From: Prevotellaceae bacterium UBA7017
Lineage (GTDB): Bacteria > Bacteroidota > Bacteroidia > Bacteroidales > Bacteroidaceae
DNA length: 11,713 nucleotides
Direction: 5' to 3'
Assembly (NCBI GenBank): GCA_002449535.1
Contig: DJWZ01000118.1
Span: forward strand, 89,105 to 100,817
In this document: one piece after another, positions 6,778-11,713 of the stretch
Layout: each line of letters opens with the position of its first letter
Numbering within the stretch: the stretch's first letter is position 1
The notes under the pieces: generated by a model
What the model was told of the DNA's origin: nothing
What the model saw: the letters and a program-made list of their open reading frames with translations, nothing else
The model's database searches: none
Translations under genes and position numbers: made by a program

Positions 6778-7521
6778 CTCTCCAAGAGTTAAATCTTTAA
6801 TATTACGTCCCATTGACTTTGCTTTTTCCTCTATATATTCAAATCGTGTGATAAACTTACGATTAGTATGTTCCAAAGCCGTATCAGGATTTATATGATA
6901 TAATCGTGCAGCATTTACGATAGCAAAGAGCACATCGCCAAGCTCCTTCTCTGCCGCTTCTTTGTTTCCATTTTCAAACTCTGCCTTCAGTTCTCCTATC
7001 TCCTCAAACACTTTCTCCCATACGTCCCCCTTCCTTTCCCAGTCAAAGCCAACATTATGTGCCTTATCCTGTATGCGGTATGCTTTTATCAATGACGGCA
7101 GCGACTTGGGTACGCCAGAGAGGACAGTCTTGTTACCATCCTTCTCTTTCTGCTTTACCTGTTCCCATATCTTACTTACCTCGTCAGGATTAGCGGCTGT
7201 CTTGTCACCATAGATATGCGGATGTCTAAAGACCAGTTTTTCGGCTTCTTTCTGCAACACATCTCCCATGTCAAAGAGTCCCTTTTCCCTGCCTATCATG
7301 GCATAGAAAACAAGATGCTCCATGACATCGCCCATCTCTTTCTGTATCTCCTTTGAATCATCAGCGAGGATAGCGTCGCAGAGCTCATATACTTCCTCAA
7401 TAGTATGAGGTCGCAGCGATTCATTTGTCTGTTTATTGTCCCATGGACATTTCTCGCGCAACTCGTCTTGTATGTCGAGAAGACGGGAGAAGGCTTCTAA
7501 TATTTCAGCTTTAGTATGCAT
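6202..7521 (-). CDS. mazG: MazG nucleotide pyrophosphohydrolase fused to a lipocalin-like lipoprotein
   Basis: A 439-residue open frame; MazG proteins are usually about 260-270. Residues 1-257 are a complete tandem MazG: CPWD (25-28), first metal site EEVYE (42-46) with E62/D65, and second site EEIGE (173-177) with E193/D196. It ends in the usual GEMEKFWEEAK. MazG hydrolyses (d)NTPs to monophosphates, cleaning aberrant nucleotides in the cytoplasm. Without any stop the frame continues into a hydrophobic segment SVLLCIMTILVVAS-C272 that is a textbook lipoprotein signal peptide and lipobox, followed by about 165 residues including a lipocalin-like C-terminal beta domain (GHWTSLDRNFTMKENG, near residues 365-380). 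I infer two formerly adjacent genes joined by loss of the mazG stop and the lipoprotein start. An assembly or sequencing error at the A-rich junction is possible. Confidence 0.88.
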   Translation of the reverse strand: MHTKAEILEAFSRLLDIQDELREKCPWDNKQTNESLRPHTIEEVYELCDAILADDSKEIQKEMGDVMEHLVFYAMIGREKGLFDMGDVLQKEAEKLVFRHPHIYGDKTAANPDEVSKIWEQVKQKEKDGNKTVLSGVPKSLPSLIKAYRIQDKAHNVGFDWERKGDVWEKVFEEIGELKAEFENGNKEAAEKELGDVLFAIVNAARLYHINPDTALEHTNRKFITRFEYIEEKAKSMGRNIKDLTLGEMEKFWEEAKSVLLCIMTILVVASCTNTTKPNMDIEDDVVEVPDSAIYGTVGDATSMHVLTIVTDNGREMAVAMNQDTISSDIQGGLYAGDNICVTTMPDPTDPGRGMKVVAKAVNLTSLLGHWTSLDRNFTMKENGVIEAKNNIESKPYTSWQMRNCQLILNTDTFDILALTPDSLILEGDDGVYAYKRKR

Positions 7522-7577
7522 TATTCTTTACCTGCAACATCGCGTGCCGTTTAAGCACGTTCCGCAAATTTCGTTCA

Positions 7578-7585
7578 CAAAGTTA
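7578..7585 (-). promoter_or_regulatory. Probable -7 box of mazG
   Basis: On the minus strand TAACTTTG matches TAnnTTTG exactly, 57 bases upstream of the mazG ATG. A TTTG box at the usual distance is not evident. The leader contains a small 5-bp hairpin (CGTGC 7543-7547 with GCACG 7555-7559). Confidence 0.5.
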
Positions 7586-7820
7586 ATGTTTTTCCGCAAG
7601 TTTTCATCCATTTTGCACATTTTTCTTGCAGAACATGTTTATTTTTTAACAAATTCAGGCTATGTGGCACCTTATCTTGCCATAATTTTGCTTCAGTCAA
7701 AAGAAAAACAGGCAGATTTTTGATGACAATAACCTTTGACCTGCGTAGGCGAAAGTTTTTGATGATTAGGAATACTGGTTTTTGCAGGCACCCCGATTTC
7801 ACAAAGAAAGAAATTTACTG

Positions 7821-7864
7821 CAGTGCACTCGAAAACTTTTTTCAGTGTACTGGAAAATTCCTAC
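7821..7864 (+). repeat. Imperfect 22-bp tandem duplication
   Basis: Two adjacent copies, 7821-7842 and 7843-7864, share CAGTG-x-ACT-x-GAAAA-x-T, with differences mostly single-base and concentrated in the last third. There are no further clear copies nearby. It could be a protein-binding site pair or a remnant of an interspersed repeat. Confidence 0.6.
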
Positions 7865-7983
7865 TCTGCATTGTAGTAAAAAGGTAGTCCGTAGGTTAAA
7901 ATGTTCTTATACATATAGTAAGGAGATTCAACTTTCGCAAGCCTCAGTTGAGGGGGGAGTGAAAGAGAAGTGAAAGTGAGTAA

Positions 7984-8046
7984 GTTGAAAACTTAGGAAA
8001 CTTAAATATATCGATATATTATATTTTCAAGTTTCGTAAGTTTCAC
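7984..8046. repeat. Large imperfect inverted repeat with 16-bp palindromic core
   Basis: The left arm (7984-8003) and right arm (8029-8046) are reverse complements apart from a few changes (core AACTTAGGAAACTT against AAGTTTCGTAAGTTTC reversed). Between them lies the perfect 16-bp palindrome AATATATCGATATATT (8005-8020). It begins 42 bases past the end of the efflux operon. It could fold as a long hairpin in the efflux mRNA 3' end. No T-run follows on either strand, so a classic intrinsic terminator is not obvious. A small mobile or interspersed palindromic element is the alternative. Confidence 0.7.
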
Positions 8047-8087
8047 AAATACTCAACTTTTCAGAGGTGAGAGGTAAGAAGTCTTCT

Positions 8088-9713
8088 TTACTTACGTCTC
8101 CCTGCCAGATATTCAATTGCCAATACAGGCCATAGAGGCACCTTGCGTATGTTTGTCCTTACAGCTGGAATGTCGCACAGCAAAAATATGGAAGCCAGAA
8201 GCAGAGAGAACCAGATGACGTAACCATAAACCTGCTTTATCGCCACAAGCATCATGGAGTGCAGATAGCCATTGCCCATGAATTCTCTGAAGTTGAAGTG
8301 TGAGAGGTCGAGGTTTGTGAGTGTCAGCTGGCGACCGTAGTTCATCATGTCCTCGTTAAGAAAATGCGAGAAGATGGTAGTATAGAAACCATAGCCCATG
8401 GCACCGCCCAGATACATGTGGGGGATATTGAACACGAACAACCCCATGAAAAACATCTCAAGACTCGGCACCGATTCGTCTAATGCCCACATCAGGGTCG
8501 GTGCGAGAATGCCATAGTCAAAGCCGCGAAGCATGATTGCCAGCCGGTATTGCTCTATGTTCACTGCCATGCCTACCGTGGCGTACATGAGCAAGGCGTA
8601 TGCGCTGATGGACAGGAAGCCGATGCCTATCAGTTTCCATATCTTCCACTTCCGGACCTTGAGCCAGTAGAGGTCGAGCCCTATGCCAAGAAACATTCCC
8701 GGCAGTGCCAACATGTACTGACTCTCCTTGGTCAGTTCTTCAAGCCCGACGACCTCTGTGTAAAGTATCTCCTCAAGTGTATGCTCGGCACCGAAAGCCA
8801 GTTCTGCCAATATGGTAACGATGAGAATGGGCACTACGTTGCGGCATTTCAACAGACGAAGCTCGACGTAGGGATAGCAGTTGCGAGTCAGCCGGTAGAG
8901 GGTGAGCCCTGCAAAGATTAGTGTCAGAGCCCCCACCATTCTTATGTGCCGGTTTGCAAACCACCTATAATGATCGCCATAGACAAAGACATACGAGAAC
9001 AGGAGCATCGTTACGCAGATGAGCAGTGCCCCCTGCCAGTCAGTCCCCTTCAGCGAGAACCTGTTAGGCATCGGACAGAACGGGCGGCACAGGACTATCT
9101 GTGTAAGCAGTACGAACGACATGGTGCCCATAGTGAAAGCGTGCATCATCTGCCATGTGAAATGGTGTCCCATCCATGCGGCAAGCCATCCGCCACCCTC
9201 GATGGCTGTGAGCAGTATGATGTGGAGCACAGGGAAGAAGACAGCGAAGTCACGCCTTGGAGTAATCCATAGCTGTATGTTGCTCATACACTCGAATGTG
9301 CCTTGAATCTTGGCAATTCCTGCAATGAAGCATGCCACAACGAGTACAGGCATCGACTGGCTATGCATCGTGATGACATTGCAGATGCCCATGACGACGG
9401 CTGAGGTGCACAGCAGCTGCTGATTGGTGAAGCGGAACTTCATCCTGAACAGCATCGGGAACCACATAGCCATGCCGGCAAGCGTGGCATAGAGCAGAAA
9501 CATGACATCCTCTATCATGAAGTTCGTCGTGCCGCGAATTTCGTCTAGCGCACCCAGATACACACCGCCAGAGAACTGGAAGCACAAAGCCGTAAGGACG
9601 TAAATCCACGGTTGCAGCCTGCGAGGCACCCATCCTTTCATCATCGGCATACTGAAACCCATGCCGGAAGGTGGCGGCGGTGCCTTCATCAGAAATTCAG
9701 TCAACTTTCCCAT
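8088..9713 (-). CDS. EmrB-like major facilitator drug-efflux transporter (DHA2 type)
   Basis: A 541-residue integral membrane protein with about 14 hydrophobic segments spread from residue 36 (WIYVLTALCFQFSGGVYLG) to about 520 (VYGYVIWFSLLLASIFLL). This matches the 14-helix DHA2 branch of the major facilitator superfamily. The N-terminus is cytoplasmic and proline-rich (KAPPPPSG). These transporters use the proton gradient to expel hydrophobic drugs and hand them to an EmrA-type adaptor. Its ATG overlaps the emrA-like stop (TAATG, one base shared), fixing the start and implying coupling. It is last in the operon, and the inverted repeat follows. The family's motif C proline-glycine pattern is poorly preserved by eye, as is common in Bacteroidetes members. 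The substrate cannot be inferred. Confidence 0.88.
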   Translation of the reverse strand: MGKLTEFLMKAPPPPSGMGFSMPMMKGWVPRRLQPWIYVLTALCFQFSGGVYLGALDEIRGTTNFMIEDVMFLLYATLAGMAMWFPMLFRMKFRFTNQQLLCTSAVVMGICNVITMHSQSMPVLVVACFIAGIAKIQGTFECMSNIQLWITPRRDFAVFFPVLHIILLTAIEGGGWLAAWMGHHFTWQMMHAFTMGTMSFVLLTQIVLCRPFCPMPNRFSLKGTDWQGALLICVTMLLFSYVFVYGDHYRWFANRHIRMVGALTLIFAGLTLYRLTRNCYPYVELRLLKCRNVVPILIVTILAELAFGAEHTLEEILYTEVVGLEELTKESQYMLALPGMFLGIGLDLYWLKVRKWKIWKLIGIGFLSISAYALLMYATVGMAVNIEQYRLAIMLRGFDYGILAPTLMWALDESVPSLEMFFMGLFVFNIPHMYLGGAMGYGFYTTIFSHFLNEDMMNYGRQLTLTNLDLSHFNFREFMGNGYLHSMMLVAIKQVYGYVIWFSLLLASIFLLCDIPAVRTNIRKVPLWPVLAIEYLAGRRK

Positions 9714-10741
9714 TACTCTTCTACCTTACAAACGACGTTATAACCACCATGCAGCTTCTTCAGCTCGTCACACGCGTCAATCTTCACGCGTACCGTCACA
9801 CGTTGCTCTACCTTTACGAAATTGCCGGTCGCATTGTCTATAGGAATCAACGAGAACGCACTTCCTGTCGCATCGCTGATGCGCTCTACCACACCTGTAT
9901 ATTCAACGTCAGGGACGGCATCGGCAGTAAAACGCACCTTATCGCCGACCTTGATATTCGGCATCTGCGATTCCTGATAGTTTGCCTCTACCCATTTCTC
10001 GCTTTTGTCAACGATGCTGACCATTGTCTGACCAGGGTTAACCAACTGTCCCACATGAATATCCTTGCTGCCCACCACTCCGTCGCAAGTAGCGATGATG
10101 TAGCAGTACGAGAGATTCAGTCGGGCAATCTCCACCTGTGCACGCGCCAGCTCTATCGCTGCTTCTGATGCTGAGAGATGATGTCCTTGCTCCGCCACAA
10201 CAGCCGTCTGCGTATTGCGTGAACGAAGCGCCTGCTCATATCCTGCCTTGGCACTCAGATAACCGGTGTGAACATTGTCATACTGCTGCTGTGTAACGGC
10301 ATCCTGCTGGAGCAGTTTCTGAAAACGAGCATCCTCCCTCTTTGCATTCTCCATCTGCACGCGGGCAGCTTCAATGCCTGCTTCGGTCACACTGATGCTG
10401 GTCTTTGTGGTGTTGATATTGCTTGCCGTACCCTGCGAACCGCGCTCGGCTCGGGTAAGGTCAGCTTCTGCCTGAGCTAGGCGAAGACGAAACTCGGCAT
10501 CTTCAATGACAACAAGCGTGTCACCTTTCTTCACCTCTTGAAATTCGGAAAAGCGAACCTCGCGTATAAAACCCTGCACCCGGCAGTTCTGCGGCACTAT
10601 GTTCTGGCATACACGGGCATTGTCAGTGACTTCGCCACCTCCGAAATACATAAACTGACTTGCAGCATAAACTGCGCCACATGCTATACACAGTATTACT
10701 ATAACATTATAAATGTAAGTTGAAATATTCTTTTTTTCCAT
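9713..10741 (-). CDS. EmrA/HlyD-family membrane-fusion (adaptor) protein
   Basis: A 342-residue periplasmic adaptor linking the inner membrane transporter to a TolC-type channel. It has a single N-terminal membrane anchor (about 13-33, YNVIVILCIACGAVYAAS). The first half of the lipoyl/barrel-sandwich domain follows (FIREVRFSEFQEVKKGDTLVVI, given as two parts: FIREVRFSEFQ and VKKGDTLVVI, about 58-80). A long alpha-helical coiled-coil hairpin rich in Ala, Glu and Gln spans about 83-210. Then come the second lipoyl half (CDGVVGSKDIHVGQLVNPGQ, about 217-236) and a C-terminal beta-barrel ending near residue 342. All domains are present and length is normal. The start is four bases after the TolC-like stop; the stop overlaps the transporter start. 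Confidence 0.92.
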   Translation of the reverse strand: MEKKNISTYIYNVIVILCIACGAVYAASQFMYFGGGEVTDNARVCQNIVPQNCRVQGFIREVRFSEFQEVKKGDTLVVIEDAEFRLRLAQAEADLTRAERGSQGTASNINTTKTSISVTEAGIEAARVQMENAKREDARFQKLLQQDAVTQQQYDNVHTGYLSAKAGYEQALRSRNTQTAVVAEQGHHLSASEAAIELARAQVEIARLNLSYCYIIATCDGVVGSKDIHVGQLVNPGQTMVSIVDKSEKWVEANYQESQMPNIKVGDKVRFTADAVPDVEYTGVVERISDATGSAFSLIPIDNATGNFVKVEQRVTVRVKIDACDELKKLHGGYNVVCKVEE

Positions 10742-10745
10742 CTTG

Positions 10746-11713
10746 TTAAAGTGTATTTGTTATGTACTTTAGTTTGAAATAATTGTAAAGCATATTGATA
10801 CGGGCATTTACCAGAGCCATGTCGGCAGAGAGTTTCATGTTCGAGGCATCAAGCATATCGGTCAGCAAAGCCAGGTCGTTGTCGTAACGGTTCTTGACCA
10901 CCGTATAGTTCTGGTCGGCAAGTTCCACCTGTTTCTCCTGTGTGCTAACCTCTACCGAGCTGGTCAGCAGATTGGTGTAGCTTGCCTGCACACCATTCTC
11001 TATGCCCTCGCGCGCCATCTCCACACTTTCGCGTGCCTGGGTGTTTTTATGTCTTGCCTTACGGATGTCATGCTTGTTTTTCCAGAGGCTTGACAGATTG
11101 TATTTCACCCCAATCCCTATAAACCACACGTTGACGTTGGCATTCTTCGGAATCAGGTCGGAGGTATAAGGACCAAACAGGTTGTTTTCGGCAATTACAG
11201 CTACGGACGGTCGCGATGCCGCACGAGTGCTTCTGACCTTCTGTTCCGACATTTCCGTGGCAAGCGAAGCCTTACGGATATCGATATTGTTTTCCACGGC
11301 TCTCTGTTGCCACGACTCCTCAGAGGTGAGCGCTTTGAGTGCCCTACCTTCCTCTTCAAGCGACAGAGCATCCACCTCGAAATTCTCTCCCTCTGGCAGG
11401 TGGATTGTTGTGCCGATTTGATGACGGATAATCTTATGCGCATCGTCAATTTGTGTCTTCGTAAGCAGAAGACTCTGCCGTTGCAGTTCGTATCGCGTTA
11501 TGTCGTTCTTCAACACCGTTCCCTGCTCTCTGCGCGCCTTCATCTGTTCGATAACCTTCTCCGTCAGCTCTATGTTCTTAACTATCACCTGCGACTGGTT
11601 CTGCAGTTTGCAGAGGTCTAAGTAATAACCGGTTAGCAAGAAACGCACCTACTGACGATTCTTCTCCACATCGAGTTCTGCCATCCGTCGCCCTAATTTC
11701 GTCATCTCAATGC
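10746..11713 (-). pseudogene. TolC-like outer membrane efflux channel, interrupted by in-frame TAG and cut by window edge
   Basis: The minus-strand frame from the window edge encodes TolC-family sequence. It reads ...TKLGRRMAELDVEKNRQ, then TAG at 11651-11649, then VRFLLTGYYLDLCKLQNQ and 300 codons to a TAA at 10748-10746. The residues on both sides belong to the same conserved helix of Bacteroidetes TolC proteins, in which this position is normally a charged or polar residue. Both sides are in the same frame, so this is a single nonsense change rather than a frameshift. The downstream part keeps the outer membrane efflux protein pattern: long helices and a repeat-like C-terminal half with KNRYDNDLALLTDMLDA and ending YNYFKLKYITNTL. 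The GTG right after the TAG could restart translation but would lack a signal peptide. TolC-type proteins form the outer membrane exit duct for the EmrAB pump encoded next. Confidence 0.85.

Larger units (their letters stand above)
7522..8087. other. 566-bp intergenic region without a credible gene
   Basis: It lies between the divergent start of mazG and the 3' end of the efflux operon. It contains the mazG promoter and leader (7522-7585), a direct repeat of TTTTTGATGA at 7717-7726 and 7756-7765, an imperfect 22-bp tandem duplication (7821-7864) and a large inverted repeat (7984-8046). Short open frames exist (for example 7575-7802 on the minus strand) but show no domain, signal peptide or sensible start context. 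Composition is A/T-rich relative to the flanking efflux genes. It probably mixes the mazG regulatory region with repeat-derived sequence and the 3' end of the efflux transcript. Confidence 0.6.

Noticed and set aside
7575..7802. Minus-strand open frame of 75 codons upstream of mazG
   Set aside because: It overlaps the mazG promoter box, has no domain or start context, and its basic, leucine-rich translation looks like chance or repeat-derived sequence.
7522..8087. CRISPR array or transposon in the intergenic region
   Set aside because: Only two tandem units occur and there are no regular spacers. The inverted repeat arms are too close together to enclose a transposase, and no target-site duplication is evident.
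8550..10168. Several plus-strand open frames up to 165 codons opposite the efflux genes
   Set aside because: These are shadows of the emrB- and emrA-like genes in a GC-richer region with few antisense stops. The minus-strand proteins show clear families and domain order; the plus-strand ones do not.
11649..11651. TAG reassigned to an amino acid, as in some Bacteroidetes phages
   Set aside because: TAG terminates def, the holin-like gene and the 5547-6023 gene in this same window at sensible ends, and there is no phage context.

Overview
The window looks like a chromosomal segment of a Bacteroidales bacterium, most likely Prevotella or a close relative. Three features of the sequence support this. 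The intergenic regions carry Bacteroidetes-type promoters (TAnnTTTG at -7, TTTG about 19-20 bases upstream). Leaders are A/T-rich and lack clear Shine-Dalgarno sites. The protein families (SPOR lipoprotein, YtxH plus holin-like membrane pair, three-gene EmrAB/TolC-type efflux operon) are typical of the group. The exact species cannot be named from this alone.

Left part (1-2262, minus strand): the 5' portion of a YihY/BrkB-family membrane protein runs off the left edge. Upstream of it are the complete RNase P RNA gene (rnpB) and a two-gene unit for a YtxH-domain protein and a two-helix holin-like membrane protein. rnpB begins only 8 nt after the holin-like stop codon.

Centre-left (2433-6023, plus strand): a tight operon runs SPOR-domain lipoprotein, ruvX/yqgF, peptide deformylase (def), a secreted protein of 12 TPR repeats, and a small secreted protein. 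The first four genes are abutting, overlapping or only a few bases apart. The group mixes envelope/peptidoglycan-associated proteins with nucleic-acid and translation housekeeping. It reads divergently from the ytxH unit.

At 6039-6184 lies an apparently stand-alone small RNA gene. It has a near-ideal Bacteroidetes promoter, a perfect 9-bp hairpin with a GNRA (GTGA) loop, and a GC-rich terminator hairpin, with no plausible protein gene. It faces a minus-strand gene (6202-7521) in which a complete MazG pyrophosphohydrolase is joined in frame to a lipocalin-like lipoprotein whose signal peptide and lipobox are still recognisable in the middle of the fused protein.

Region 7522-8087 is a 566-base stretch without a credible gene. 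It holds the mazG promoter, an imperfect 22-bp tandem duplication and a large imperfect inverted repeat around a 16-bp perfect palindrome. Part of it may be interspersed repeat sequence.

Right part (8088-11713, minus strand): a tripartite drug-efflux operon of the order tolC, emrA, emrB. emrA and emrB are intact and overlap by one base (TAATG). The TolC-like gene, cut by the window edge, has an in-frame TAG in the middle of an otherwise well-conserved reading frame, so it looks like a recent pseudogene or a sequencing error.

Most of the window is ordinary housekeeping sequence. The items worth a second look are the small RNA, the MazG-lipoprotein fusion, the amber codon in tolC, and the palindromic intergenic region.
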